Notes under the pieces: generated by a model
What the model was told of the DNA's origin: nothing
Databases searched by the model: none
Seen by the model: only the letters and a program-made list of their open reading frames with translations
Shown: in pieces, positions 1 to 9,185 of the stretch
How the letters are laid out: each line of letters starts with the position of its first letter
Position numbering within the stretch: the first letter of the stretch is position 1
Assembly: GCA_026004935.1 (NCBI GenBank)
Contig: BPKC01000001.1
Span: 930,001-994,000, forward strand
Source of the DNA: Rhodothalassiaceae bacterium
Lineage (GTDB): Bacteria > Pseudomonadota > Alphaproteobacteria > Sphingomonadales > Rhodothalassiaceae
Direction of reading: 5' to 3'
DNA length: 64,000 nucleotides
Translations under genes and position numbers: made by a program

Positions 1-614
1 AGCCGCTCGCTGGCCGCGCGCGAGCGGCCCTCCGCCGCCAGCAGGATGAAAGCCTCGGCCCCGTCCGCGATGCGGACCCGGCTTAGGCCGTGCGCCGCAA
101 AGTCCCGGGCCGTGGAATGAAGGGCGAGGCGGCGGGGCGAGCCGGCCGCGACCGCGGCGTCGATCCCGTGGGTCGCGAACGCCCGCGCCAGCAGCCAGAC
201 GGCGTCATCGTCGCCTTCCGCGCCCGCCGGGGGAAGCGTGCCGGCGGGATCATGGATCGTGCCGCAGATCTCCTCATCCGGGCGTGCGACGCAGTGGCCG
301 TCGAGAAAGCGCAGCGCCGGCACCGCATCGCCCGCCTCCGGTTCCACAGCGTGCAGGCTGCGGGCGAGCCCGGGCAGGAAATCCGCAGGAGCGAGATCCT
401 TCAGATCCGCGTAGCGCCAGGCTTCGACCTTCGGGCCCGGCAGTCCCGCCTCCGCCGCCGCATGGAAGAGGCGGCGGCGCAGCGCGCGCTCGTCCTCCGG
501 CACGGGCGCGCGGGCGAACCATTCGTCGGCCGCGCGCGCGGCCCCGAGATCCGCGACACCGGCCGCGGCGCGGTTCGCGGGTGCCGTCGTCGCACCCTCA
601 GGCAACGGCCGCAT
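1..614 (-). CDS. sufD: SufD, Fe-S cluster assembly protein (5' part; runs off the window)
   Basis: This is the N-terminal part, about 204 residues, of SufD, partner of SufB in the SufBC2D scaffold that builds Fe-S clusters in the cytoplasm. The reading frame runs open to the window edge. The stretch around residues 45-60 (KVEAWRYADLK) matches the N-terminal helical region typical of SufD, which precedes the beta-helix core. I chose the ATG at 614-612 because it follows AGGAG at good spacing; a TTG at 605 is in frame but less likely. The start overlaps the end of sufC by 17 bases, so the two are probably translationally coupled. The C-terminal core lies outside the window. Confidence 0.85.
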   Translation of the reverse strand, partial: MRPLPEGATTAPANRAAAGVADLGAARAADEWFARAPVPEDERALRRRLFHAAAEAGLPGPKVEAWRYADLKDLAPADFLPGLARSLHAVEPEAGDAVPALRFLDGHCVARPDEEICGTIHDPAGTLPPAGAEGDDDAVWLLARAFATHGIDAAVAAGSPRRLALHSTARDFAAHGLSRVRIADGAEAFILLAAEGRSRAASER

Positions 615-1344
615 AGCCCTTCTCCTCCAGTTCGCGCGCGAGCTCCGGGCCGCCGGAGCGCAGGATCCGGCCGTCCTGGAGGACATGGACGACGTCGGGC
701 GCCACATGGTCCAGCAGGCGCTGGTAATGGGTGATGAGCAGGATGCCGCGCCCGGACCCGCGCATGGCGTTGATGCCGGCGGCGACCGTCTTGAGCGCGT
801 CGATGTCGAGCCCCGAGTCCGTCTCGTCCAGGATCATGAGCCGGGGCTCCAGGAGCAGCATCTGCAGCACCTCGTTGCGCTTCTTCTCGCCGCCCGAGAA
901 CCCGACGTTCACGGCCCGCTTCAGCATCTCCATGTCGATGCCCAGAAGCTTCGCCTTCTCGCGCACCAGCTTGAGGAAGGATGCGGCGTCCAGCTCCGGC
1001 TCGCCGCGCGCCTTGCGCTGGGCGTTCACGGCCGTGCGCAGGAAATTGAGATTGCTCACCCCCGGAATCTCGACCGGATACTGGAAGCCGAGAAAGACGC
1101 CGGCGGCCGCCCGCTCATGCGGCTCCATCGCCAGCAGATCGCGGCCATCATAAAGCACCCGGCCACCCGTCACCTCGTAGCCCGGCCGGCCCATGAGCGC
1201 GGCCGCCAGCGTCGACTTGCCCGCGCCGTTGGGGCCCATCACGGCATGCACCTCGCCCGGGTCGATGACGAGATCGAGGCCCTTGATGATCTCGGTCTCG
1301 CCGACCGTGACGTGAAGGTCGCGGATCTCGAGCAGATGGGTCAT
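598..1344 (-). CDS. sufC: SufC, Fe-S assembly ATPase
   Basis: SufC, 248 residues, is the ABC-type ATPase that drives the SufBD scaffold; it is cytoplasmic and not a transporter subunit. Visible motifs are Walker A GPNGAGKST (about residue 36), the family-specific signature FSGGEKKRNE, Walker B LMILDETDSGLD and the H-loop in LLITHYQRLL. The length is normal for the family. It sits 35 bases downstream of sufB and overlaps sufD, inside the minus-strand suf operon, so it should be under the Rrf2 regulator at 2856-3317. Confidence 0.97.
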   Translation of the reverse strand: MTHLLEIRDLHVTVGETEIIKGLDLVIDPGEVHAVMGPNGAGKSTLAAALMGRPGYEVTGGRVLYDGRDLLAMEPHERAAAGVFLGFQYPVEIPGVSNLNFLRTAVNAQRKARGEPELDAASFLKLVREKAKLLGIDMEMLKRAVNVGFSGGEKKRNEVLQMLLLEPRLMILDETDSGLDIDALKTVAAGINAMRGSGRGILLITHYQRLLDHVAPDVVHVLQDGRILRSGGPELARELEEKGYAAVA

Positions 1345-1379
1345 CTCTCGTCCTGCCTTTCCCGTGCCGTCGTCTCGGC

Positions 1380-2846
1380 TCAGCCGACCGCGCCCTCGAG
1401 CGAGATGCCGAGCAGCTTCTGGGCCTCGACCGCGAATTCCATCGGCAGATGCTGCATCACCTCGCGCGCGAAGCCGTTTACGACGAGCGCCACCGCCGCC
1501 TCCGGATCGAGCCCGCGGGCCATGCAGTAGAAGAGCTGGTCCTCGGAAATGCGCGAGGTGGTCGCCTCGTGCTCCACCTGCGCCGTCGGGTTGCGGACCT
1601 CGATGTAGGGTGTGGTGTGGGCGCCGGCGTGTGGCGAGAGGATGAGGCTGTCGCACTGCGTGTAGTTGCGCGCGCCCTCCGCGCCCGCCAGCACGCGCAC
1701 GAGCCCGCGGTAGGTGTTCTGCGAATGGCCGGCGGAGATTCCCTTCGAGATGATCCGCGAGCGGGTGTTGCGGCCGATGTGGATCATCTTGGTGCCGGTG
1801 TCCGCCTGCTGGCGGTTGTTGGTGACAGCGACCGAGTAGAACTCGCCCACCGATTCGTCGCCCTTCAGGATGCAGCTCGGATACTTCCAGGTGATGGCCG
1901 AGCCCGTCTCCACCTGGGTCCATGAGATCTTGGCCCGCGGGCCCGCGCACAACCCGCGCTTGGTGACGAAGTTGTAAATGCCGCCGCGGCCTTCCGCATC
2001 ACCCGGATACCAGTTCTGGACGGTGGAGTAGCGGATTTCGGCATCGGCCAGCGCGACGAGCTCGACGACGGCCGCATGCAGCTGGTTCTCGTCGCGCATC
2101 GGCGCCGTGCAGCCTTCCAGATAGCTCACATAGGACCCCTCGTCGGCGACGATCAGCGTGCGCTCGAACTGGCCGGTATTGGCGGCGTTGATGCGGAAAT
2201 AGGTCGACAGCTCCATCGGGCAGCGCACGCCCTTCGGCACGTAGACGAAGGTGCCGTCGGAGAAGACGGCGGAATTGAGCGCGGCAAAGAAGTTGTCGCG
2301 CACCGGCACCACCGAGCCCAGCCAGCGCCGCACGAGATCCGGGTATTCCCGGATCGCCTCCGAGATCGACAGAAAGATGACGCCCGCCTTCTTCAGCTCC
2401 TCGCGGAAGGTGGTCGCCACCGACACCGAGTCGAAAACGGCGTCCACCGCCACCTTCGGCGCGCCTTCGACCCCGGCCAGCACCTTCTGCTCGGCGAGCG
2501 GGATGCCGAGCTTCTCATAGGTGCGCAGGAGCTCGGGATCGACCTCGTCCAGGGACTTCGGCCGCTTCCTCTGCTTCGGCGCCGCATAGTAGTGGATCGC
2601 CTGGTAGTCGATGGGCGGATGGTGGACCCGCGCCCAGGTCGGCTCCTTCATGTCGCGCCAGATGCGGTAGGCCTTGAGCCGCCATTCCAGCATCCACTCC
2701 GGCTCGCCCTTCTTCGCCGAGATGAAGCGGATGATGTCCTCGTTCAGCCCCGCCGGGGCCAGCTCGGATTCGATCGGCGTCACCCAGCCGTGCTCGTAGC
2801 GGCCGGAAAGCGCCGTGATCTGTTCGAGCGTGCGCGCCTTGCTCAT
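1380..2846 (-). CDS. sufB: SufB, Fe-S cluster scaffold protein
   Basis: SufB, 488 residues, is the scaffold subunit on which Fe-S clusters are assembled with SufC and SufD. The length and the conserved core fit the family, for example the stretches [19 protein letters not shown] and [14 protein letters not shown] and the C-terminal [13 protein letters not shown]. The gene starts only 9 bases after the stop of the upstream Rrf2 regulator, so the two form one transcript. No iscU-like scaffold is seen in the window; SUF may be the main assembly route here, but the rest of the genome is not visible. Confidence 0.97.
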   Translation of the reverse strand: MSKARTLEQITALSGRYEHGWVTPIESELAPAGLNEDIIRFISAKKGEPEWMLEWRLKAYRIWRDMKEPTWARVHHPPIDYQAIHYYAAPKQRKRPKSLDEVDPELLRTYEKLGIPLAEQKVLAGVEGAPKVAVDAVFDSVSVATTFREELKKAGVIFLSISEAIREYPDLVRRWLGSVVPVRDNFFAALNSAVFSDGTFVYVPKGVRCPMELSTYFRINAANTGQFERTLIVADEGSYVSYLEGCTAPMRDENQLHAAVVELVALADAEIRYSTVQNWYPGDAEGRGGIYNFVTKRGLCAGPRAKISWTQVETGSAITWKYPSCILKGDESVGEFYSVAVTNNRQQADTGTKMIHIGRNTRSRIISKGISAGHSQNTYRGLVRVLAGAEGARNYTQCDSLILSPHAGAHTTPYIEVRNPTAQVEHEATTSRISEDQLFYCMARGLDPEAAVALVVNGFAREVMQHLPMEFAVEAQKLLGISLEGAVG

Positions 2847-2855
2847 CGGCCTGCC

Positions 2856-3317
2856 CTATCTGCCTTCCGCCGCGGCCACCGCCCGCGAATCCGCCTCGGG
2901 CAGCTGGGCGGCCGCCGCATGCGCGAGATCCGCAAGCGTGATGGAATCCAGCGCCTCCGCCAGCGTGCGGTTGATCAGCATCCAGTGCGGCCGGATCCCG
3001 CAAAGGGACTCGATGCCGCAGTTGTCCTCGCTCTCGCCGAGACAGCTCACAAGCGCGATGGGGCCGTCGGCCGCCTCGATGATCTCGCGCAGGGTCACCG
3101 CCGCCGCCGGACGGGCGAGCGCGAAGCCGCCGCCCGCACCCCGGCGCGAGACGAGCACGCCCGCCCGCGCCAGGGCGTTCAGAAGCTTGGCGACCGTCGG
3201 CTGCGGCACGCCGGTTACCTGCGCGAGCCGGGCGGCATTCATCTGCTCGCCCGCGCGCTCGGCCAGCGCACCGGCCAGCACCACCGCGTAATCCGCCATC
3301 TGGCTGAGCCGGATCAT
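2856..3317 (-). CDS. iscR: Rrf2/IscR-type regulator of the suf operon
   Basis: This 153-residue Rrf2-family winged-helix protein heads the suf operon and is very likely its Fe-S-sensing repressor. The N-terminus (residues 1-70) carries the helix-turn-helix (VPQPTVAKLLNALARAG) and the wing with RRGAGGGFALARP. Three cysteines near residues 90-110 are spaced C-x7-C-x5-C, close to but not the same as the C-x5-C-x5-C of E. coli IscR; that is consistent with the SUF-associated branch of the family. I chose the ATG at 3317 because GAGGA lies 8 bases upstream; an earlier in-frame ATG at 3404 would place coding sequence over the promoter. A palindrome at 3360-3374 is the probable autoregulatory operator. 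Confidence 0.9.
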   Translation of the reverse strand: MIRLSQMADYAVVLAGALAERAGEQMNAARLAQVTGVPQPTVAKLLNALARAGVLVSRRGAGGGFALARPAAAVTLREIIEAADGPIALVSCLGESEDNCGIESLCGIRPHWMLINRTLAEALDSITLADLAHAAAAQLPEADSRAVAAAEGR

Positions 3318-3359
3318 CCGAAAAGCATCCTCGGCTGCCCGCCACCCGTAAAGGTGACC

Positions 3360-3374
3360 AAATCGGTCCGGTTT
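3360..3374 (-). promoter_or_regulatory. Candidate operator of the suf Rrf2 regulator
   Basis: This is a 15-base near-perfect palindrome, AAATCGG-T-CCGGTTT, with one mismatched pair. It lies just downstream of the predicted -10 box, over the expected transcription start, the normal place for a repressor of this family. The assignment is inferred from symmetry and position. Confidence 0.6.
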
Positions 3375-3375
3375 G

Positions 3376-3404
3376 CACATGGCGAAGCCGACCCCGCCTG
3401 TCAA
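3376..3404 (-). promoter_or_regulatory. Promoter of the suf operon
   Basis: On the minus strand a perfect TTGACA (3404-3399) is followed after 17 bases by CATGTG (3381-3376), a weak -10. The start of transcription would be near 3369, inside the palindrome described above. Confidence 0.55.
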
Positions 3405-3544
3405 GCCCCGCAGGCCTCGGCGGGCGGGGGCACGAAGGCCGGAAATCGCGGTCGGCAGACGCCGTGCGCGAGGTTCTCCGGCCGCGGGCGCTCCGGGGAG
3501 GCCCCGCGCCGCTGCGGCAGGCGCACTGTGGCCGCTGCGGCGTC

Positions 3545-3574
3545 TTGACGCGCCGCGTCGGGCGCTCGTAGGAT
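3545..3574 (+). promoter_or_regulatory. Possible promoter for the exported protein at 3763
   Basis: TTGACG, 18 bases, TAGGAT. The same architecture (TTGACG, 18 bases, TAGTCT) is seen at 26443-26472. The rest of 3405-3762 shows no gene I can support; long frames there are shadows of high GC. Confidence 0.4.
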
Positions 3575-3762
3575 CTTTGCGGGCGGACGGTCCCGGAGCG
3601 GGCCGGTTCCGCTCCGGCGGGGCGACGGGGGCCGGAGGCGGCGATGGGGGCGACTCTTTCCGGTGGCTTCAGGCGATGACGCCGCGGGCGCGCAGGCTTC
3701 GGGTCCGTCGGTCCCGTCGCGTGGGGCGTTGCGCCTGCATGAAGATCGGGAGGGAGGCGGCG

Positions 3763-4356
3763 ATGGCGAAAGATGTGACGACGGGTGGGATGAGGCGGCG
3801 TGAGGGGCTGCGGCCGCTTGCGGCATCGGCGGCGGTGCTGGCGCTGATTCTGGCGCAGCTGCCGGTGCCGGCCGGGGCGGGGCCCTTCGATCCGGGGCTG
3901 GCCCGGCGGGCGGAGCGGGGCCTTCAGGAGATCCCCTACGGCCGGGCGGCTGTCGCCGCGGGCATCTCGGTGACGCTGCCCTTCCAGACGGTGCGGGGCC
4001 GATCGGCGCTCGCGGAAACCCGGCTTGCGGCGGGGCTTGCGCTGCGGCGCACGGCGCGGCTTGCCACTTCCGCGGCCGCGTTCGAGCCTGTGCGCGTGCG
4101 TCCGCTTGCGCGGCTGTCCGTCGATCTTGGCGGCCAGCCGGGTTCGCTTCGCCTCAACGGCCTGCCGCTCCTTGTGCCGGATGCGCTTGCGGCCGGGGAG
4201 GATGCGACCGAACCGGCAAACGCCCCGCGCAAGAAGCACAAGAACCGCAAATGGTGGTGGATCGGCGGCGGGGTGCTGGTTGCGGGTTTCGTGACCGCCT
4301 TGGCGGTTGCGTCGTCCAATCTGCCGGGAGATCTGGGTTTCGACCAGCAGCAGTAG
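3763..4356 (+). CDS. Exported protein of unknown function with a C-terminal membrane segment
   Basis: I do not recognise this 197-residue protein. It starts with a basic stretch and a hydrophobic segment (about residues 20-40, ending VPAGAG), which reads as a Sec signal peptide. It ends with a Lys/Arg-rich stretch (KKHKNRK) followed by WWWIGGGVLVAGFVTALAVA, a clear transmembrane helix near residues 165-185, and a short acidic tail. The middle is rich in Arg, Ala and Leu without motifs. The ATG at 3763 is preceded by GGGAGG; an ATG at 3739 is possible. A strong terminator follows, so it appears to be a single-gene transcript. Confidence 0.6.
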   Translation: MAKDVTTGGMRRREGLRPLAASAAVLALILAQLPVPAGAGPFDPGLARRAERGLQEIPYGRAAVAAGISVTLPFQTVRGRSALAETRLAAGLALRRTARLATSAAAFEPVRVRPLARLSVDLGGQPGSLRLNGLPLLVPDALAAGEDATEPANAPRKKHKNRKWWWIGGGVLVAGFVTALAVASSNLPGDLGFDQQQ

Positions 4357-4390
4357 CGTCGATCGCGGATGCGATGTCCACGGGACCTGG

Positions 4391-4416
4391 CCGGGGGCGC
4401 GCGCCCCCGGCTTTTT
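4391..4416 (+). terminator. Rho-independent terminator
   Basis: A perfect 20-base palindrome (CCGGGGGCGC and its complement) is followed by C and five T. It ends the transcript of the exported protein at 3763-4356. A very similar stem followed by the same GGCTTTTTCGTGCC tail terminates the regulator gene at 54022, on the other strand. Confidence 0.85.
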
Positions 4417-4621
4417 CGTGCCGGTTGCCGGCTCTGCCGGTCGAGACGGCGTCTCGCGACGGGAGAGGACGCCGTGTGACGCGAAGGGACCACGGCGATG
4501 GACGCAAAAAGAAAGTCCCAACCGACGCGGGAAAGGGGCGTCCACCGCAAGCATGGGCGGAAGCGGCAGCCGGAAGTGCCGCACCGGCCAGAAGCACCCG
4601 CTTCTTCTCGCGGCGGCAGGG

Positions 4622-5791
4622 TCAGCTGAGCGTGCGCATGGCGCGTTCCAGCCCCTCGGGGGTCAGCGGGAACATCCGGTCCTCCATGAGCTCGCGGATG
4701 AGCCCGATGGAGGGCGTCCAGTCCCAGTGCTCCTCGGGAACGGGATTGAGCCAGACGGCCTTGTGGTAGACGGCGAGCAGGCGCTTCAGCCACACGGCGC
4801 CCGGCTCCTCGTTCCAGTGCTCGACCGAGCCACCCGGATGCGTGATCTCGTAGGGCGCCATGGAGGCGTCGCCCACGAAGATGAGGCGGTAGTGCGCCGG
4901 GTAGCGATGGAGGATGTCGGCGGTGGCGATGCGCTCCTCATGGCGGCGGCGATTGTCCTTCCACACGCTCTCGTAGACGCAGTTGTGAAAATAGAAGAAT
5001 TCCAGATGCTTGAACTCGCTGCGCGCCGCGGCGAAGAGCTCGCGCGAGAGCTCCACATGGTCGTCCATGGAGCCGCCCACATCCAGCATCAGCAGCACAT
5101 TGACGGCGTTGTGCCGTTCGGGCCTGAGCTTCAAATCCAGCCAGCCCTGTTTGGCCGTGGCCTTGATGGTGGCGTCGAGATCGAGCTCGCTGGGCGCGCC
5201 GATCCGGGCGAACCGCCGCAGGCGCCGGAGCGCCACCTGGATGTTGCGGCGCGAGAGCGCCTCGTCATCGTCCAGATTGCGGAATTCGCGTCGATCCCAG
5301 ACCTTGATCGCGCGCCGGTGGCGTGATCCCTGCTGGCCGATGCGCACGCCCGCCGGGTTGTAGCCCCAGGCGCCGAAGGGCGAGGTGCCGGCGGTGCCGA
5401 TCCAGCGGTTGCCGCCCTGGTGACGGTCCTTCTGCTCCTTCAGCCGCTCGGCGAGCGCCTTCATGATCTCCTCGAAGCCGCCGAGCGCCTCGATCTTCGC
5501 CATCTCCTCCGGCGTCAGATGCAGCTCGGCGAGCTTCTTCAGCCATTCGGCCGGCAGCGCGACGCCCTCCTCTCCTTCCGATTCGAGGCCCTTGAAGACC
5601 TGGCCGAAGACGCGGTCGAAGCGGTCGAGAAAACGCTCGTCCTTGATGAGGGTGGTGCGCGCCAGATAGTAGAAGTCCTCCACCGAAAAGCGGGCGAGAC
5701 CCGCCTGCAGCCCCTCCAGCAGGACGAGATATTCCTTGAGCGTCACCGGCACGCCGGCGGCCTTGAGCTCATAGAAGAAGCGCGTGAACAT
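4622..5791 (-). CDS. VWA-domain protein, CoxE-like
   Basis: This cytoplasmic protein of 389 residues has a von Willebrand factor A domain in its C-terminal half. The metal-binding start of that domain reads MLDVGGSMDDHV, where the usual DxSxS is DxGGS; the N-terminal half is helical (FFYELKAAGVPVTLKEYL). This is the layout of CoxE-like proteins, usually encoded beside a MoxR-type AAA ATPase with which they act as a chaperone pair. No MoxR gene is adjacent here: a TonB receptor lies upstream and a terminator region downstream. The ATG at 5791 has AAGGG just upstream; an earlier in-frame start would add 28 residues that do not look coding. Confidence 0.85.
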   Translation of the reverse strand: MFTRFFYELKAAGVPVTLKEYLVLLEGLQAGLARFSVEDFYYLARTTLIKDERFLDRFDRVFGQVFKGLESEGEEGVALPAEWLKKLAELHLTPEEMAKIEALGGFEEIMKALAERLKEQKDRHQGGNRWIGTAGTSPFGAWGYNPAGVRIGQQGSRHRRAIKVWDRREFRNLDDDEALSRRNIQVALRRLRRFARIGAPSELDLDATIKATAKQGWLDLKLRPERHNAVNVLLMLDVGGSMDDHVELSRELFAAARSEFKHLEFFYFHNCVYESVWKDNRRRHEERIATADILHRYPAHYRLIFVGDASMAPYEITHPGGSVEHWNEEPGAVWLKRLLAVYHKAVWLNPVPEEHWDWTPSIGLIRELMEDRMFPLTPEGLERAMRTLS

Positions 5792-5850
5792 GCCGCCCTT
5801 ATAGCCGCGGCGCGCCGCCGAGGCGAGGGCCCCGCCCTTGCCGCAATGAA

Positions 5851-5886
5851 GAGGGCCGCGGCGGCCTCGCGCCACCGCGGCCCCTC
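5851..5886 (-). terminator. Hairpin between the TonB receptor and the VWA gene
   Basis: On the minus strand, GAGGGGCCGCGGTGGC and GGCCGCCGCGGCCCTC pair with one bulge and one mismatch around a short loop. There is no strong T-run, so it could be a weak terminator or a transcript-stabilising 3' hairpin after the receptor gene. Confidence 0.45.
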
Positions 5887-5910
5887 ATGAGGTCGGGTTG
5901 CCTGCAGGTG

Positions 5911-8900
5911 CTAGAAGTTGCCCGTCACCCCCAGGAAGAAGAAGGTGCCGACGAAGCCGGCCGGACGCGTGAGGCTGGCCAGATAGGGCTTGCGGCCCGC
6001 CAGGTTGTTCACGCCCGCATAGACCTGCAGGTTTTCCTTCACCTGATAGCGCACCGACACGTCATGAACGAAGGAGTTGCCGGTGTGCGTCGGGTCGACG
6101 AAGAGGGGATCGCTGATCAGATCCTCCACCTCGACGCCCGGCAGCAGCTGGCTCGACTCGAAGCGGGTCTGCCAGGCCACCGTCCACGGCCCGCGGTTCC
6201 AAGTGATGTCGAGATTGACCACCCAGTCCGGGAAGGCGAACTCGCCCTTCACCCGGTCCTTCTCGTCGGGGAAGTCCTGGAACTCGAAGTCGTTGCGCTT
6301 CAACAGATGCGAGCCGGTGACTCCGAAGGTCAGGCTGCCCGCGTTCTCGAAACCGAGATCCGCGAGCTCGACGAGATAGGTGGCGCCGAAGTCGATGCCC
6401 TGGGCGGTGAGCTTGGCCACGTTCTGCTCGCCCGAGCGGAAGAAGGTGATGAAGCCGAAGGTGGGATCACGATCGACAAGATCGCAGAACACGTTGTCCA
6501 GCGTCGGCGCATCCACGCAGTTCTCGATGATCCGCTCGGGATCCACGACGATGATCGCATCCTTGATGCGCACGTCATAGAAGTCCACGGTTGCCGTGAA
6601 CCCGGGCAGGAAGCGCGGCGTGATCACTGCGCCGATGGTCAGCGTGTCGGCGGTCTCTTCCTTCAGATCCGGATTGCCGCCGGCCCGCCCCGTGATGAAG
6701 GCGGAGACGAACTTCGTCGAGTCGAAGTCCGGCCCCACAAGCTGCAGGCAGTTCTTCTTGCGGAATTCCGTACCCGCATTGATCTGGTTGGGATTGCACG
6801 GGTCGAAGTCCGCCTGGATGAAGATCGGCTGGGGCGGCGAGAACAGCTCGTTGATGTTCGGCGCCCGGATCGCGCGACCATAGGTGCTGCGCAGGCGGAT
6901 GTCGTCGATCGGCCGCCATGCGCCGCCGAAGTTCCACGTCAGCGTCGAGCCCACTGTCGAATATTCTGAGAAGCGCACGGCGCCGTCGATCTCGAGCTCC
7001 TTGACGAAGGGCTTGTCGGCCAGCACCGGCAGACGCACCTCGCCGAACAGCTCCCAGACGTCGAAGCGGCCGCGCACCGGCTCGGAGCGGGTCGTCACCG
7101 TATTGAACAGCAGACCGCCCTTTTCGAAGTCGCTCGGATCGAAGTCGCTCTGCTCTTCCCGATACTCGAAGCCCGCGGCGAAGCCGACCGGGCCACCCGG
7201 AAGCGAGAAGTACTCCGTGGTGTCGCCGCTCAGGACCGCCGAGACCACCTGCTGCTTGATCTTGATGGTGTCGGTCGCGCGCACGAAGATGAAGTCGATG
7301 GCCTCCTGGCTGAAGTTGCCGAAGCCGAAGATGTTGAGCGGCTTGCACTGGCCGTCGCCGGGGCTGAAGCTGAGGAAGCCCTGGCGCACGTCCGGGAAGG
7401 GGGCGACCGGCGGGATCGCGTTCGGGTCGAGATCCGAACGGCAGACGATCTCGCCCGTATCCGGGTCCCGCACGGCGTCGATCGCGGCAAAGAAGCGGTC
7501 TTCGACGCGCGCCTTCAGGTTCGTGATGTTGGACTGCGTCTGGCCGTAGTTGAAGGAGATCTCGTAGTGCCAGCCGTTGTCGAAGTCGCCGTCGAAGCCG
7601 CTCACGATACGGAAGGTGTAGCGGTCGGTGCGCCCCTCGGAGGGGACATCCAGATTGTCGCGCGAGACCGTGATCCGCGGCGTGATCCCCTGATCGATCA
7701 GCGCATCGATCTGGGCGCGCAGGGCCGCCGGGATGAACGGATTGTCGAGCGAGATGGGGATGTCGTCATTGAAGCCGTTCACCTGATCGAGCGAATGGGT
7801 GTTCGTGTAGGCGAACTTTGATTCCGTGAAAAAGCGGATCCCCTTCGCGACCTCGTAGTGGAAGTTTCCGTTCACGACGATCCGGTTGATGTCGGGCTGG
7901 AGCCAGCCGACGTTCGGATTCACCGGGATCGCGTCACCGCCGATCGCGTTGAACAGATTCACGAAGATGTCGCCCGGATTGAACGGGCGCAGATTGCCGT
8001 TCTCGTCCACGATCTGGGCGACGGGGAAGCCGCCGACGGTGGCACCCGGAAACAGCAGGTTGATGAAGCCCGGATCGAAGAAGTCGTCGGCGTCCTGCAG
8101 CCAGATGATGCCGAACTTGGACGACACCGGCAGCGTCCGGTTGGGCGCGAAGGTGTTCGCCGCATCGGGGTTGACGCCCAGAAACTCCGCAAGCTCCGGT
8201 GAATTCGGCATGAAGGAGGCGAGCCCCCGGCCCGCGAACTTGCGGTCGGCGACATTGATGTGTTCGTTGTGGGTGTATTCGACGCTCACCACCGCATTGC
8301 CGCGGCCGTCGTCGAAGTTGAAGCCGCCGACGGCGCTCAGGAACCATTCCTCGCCGTCGCCATTGTCCGTGATGCCGCCCTGGCCACGATAGGTGAGGCC
8401 CTCGAAGTCATCCTTGAGGATGAAGTTGACGACGCCGCTCACACCATCCGCGCCGTAGACCGCGGATGCGCTGCCGGTCTGGACGTCGACACGCTCGATG
8501 AGGTCGACCGGGATGGTGGCGATATCCACCGCAGCGGTGCCAGAGACGCCCGCCACATGGCGCCGGCCGTTCACCAGCACCAGCGTCCGCTCCGTGCCGA
8601 GCCCGCGCAGGTTGAGCAAGCCGACGCCGGACGGTGCCGCGTTCTGATCAGACTGGTTGGCCGGCAGCGACTGATGCAGCGCCGGGATCTCACGCAGAAG
8701 CGTCGAGATGTCCGTCTCGCCGGAGGCCAGGATCTGCTCGGCGTCCACGATGGTCACGGGATTGGGCGCGGTCAGGTTGGGACGCGGAATGCGCGAGCCC
8801 GTGACCACGATCTCCTCGAACGAAGCCTCCTCCTCGCTCTGCTGCTGCGGGGCGGCTTGCGACTGCGGCTGCGTCTGCTCCGCGGTCTGGGCCAGCGCCG

Positions 8901-8994
8901 GCGCAGCCACGAGCAGAGCCAGGCCGGCCGACGCCGCAAGCAGACGGGCCCTGAGCTGCTGCGTGTCGGACGTGTGACAGAAGGATCTCGTCAT
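5911..8994 (-). CDS. TonB-dependent outer-membrane receptor
   Basis: This is a 1027-residue outer-membrane receptor. It has a signal peptide (residues 1-36, ending PALAQ), a Gln-rich linker, a TonB-box-like EEIVVTGSRI near residue 60, a plug domain (about 70-190, with LRGLGTERTLVLVNGRRH and SAVYGADGVSGVVNFILK), and a long beta-barrel ending in Phe, as expected for insertion by the Bam complex. Length and sequence style match the large receptors of Caulobacterales and Sphingomonadales, which import sugars, peptides or other ligands. The substrate cannot be told. GGGAGGA lies 8 bases before the start. No transporter or regulator gene is adjacent, so the ligand is not given by context. Confidence 0.95.
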   Translation of the reverse strand: MTRSFCHTSDTQQLRARLLAASAGLALLVAAPALAQTAEQTQPQSQAAPQQQSEEEASFEEIVVTGSRIPRPNLTAPNPVTIVDAEQILASGETDISTLLREIPALHQSLPANQSDQNAAPSGVGLLNLRGLGTERTLVLVNGRRHVAGVSGTAAVDIATIPVDLIERVDVQTGSASAVYGADGVSGVVNFILKDDFEGLTYRGQGGITDNGDGEEWFLSAVGGFNFDDGRGNAVVSVEYTHNEHINVADRKFAGRGLASFMPNSPELAEFLGVNPDAANTFAPNRTLPVSSKFGIIWLQDADDFFDPGFINLLFPGATVGGFPVAQIVDENGNLRPFNPGDIFVNLFNAIGGDAIPVNPNVGWLQPDINRIVVNGNFHYEVAKGIRFFTESKFAYTNTHSLDQVNGFNDDIPISLDNPFIPAALRAQIDALIDQGITPRITVSRDNLDVPSEGRTDRYTFRIVSGFDGDFDNGWHYEISFNYGQTQSNITNLKARVEDRFFAAIDAVRDPDTGEIVCRSDLDPNAIPPVAPFPDVRQGFLSFSPGDGQCKPLNIFGFGNFSQEAIDFIFVRATDTIKIKQQVVSAVLSGDTTEYFSLPGGPVGFAAGFEYREEQSDFDPSDFEKGGLLFNTVTTRSEPVRGRFDVWELFGEVRLPVLADKPFVKELEIDGAVRFSEYSTVGSTLTWNFGGAWRPIDDIRLRSTYGRAIRAPNINELFSPPQPIFIQADFDPCNPNQINAGTEFRKKNCLQLVGPDFDSTKFVSAFITGRAGGNPDLKEETADTLTIGAVITPRFLPGFTATVDFYDVRIKDAIIVVDPERIIENCVDAPTLDNVFCDLVDRDPTFGFITFFRSGEQNVAKLTAQGIDFGATYLVELADLGFENAGSLTFGVTGSHLLKRNDFEFQDFPDEKDRVKGEFAFPDWVVNLDITWNRGPWTVAWQTRFESSQLLPGVEVEDLISDPLFVDPTHTGNSFVHDVSVRYQVKENLQVYAGVNNLAGRKPYLASLTRPAGFVGTFFFLGVTGNF

Positions 8995-9185
8995 GATGTT
9001 TCCTCCCTCGCTTGCGAGATGTCAGATCAATGGGGGTTTGGACATGTGAGGCAGCCTCGCGGGCTGCACAATATTGCAAGCAGACCTCGAACGGTGACGC
9101 AAGAACATTTCGCCGAGCCGCACGCCGGCCGCTGCCGGTTCCTGCGGACAGTTGCCGGAATGTCACAGTTGAGGGAGCCGCGCCG

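Noticed and set aside
603-605. TTG start for sufD
   Set aside because: An in-frame ATG nine bases upstream has a better ribosome site.
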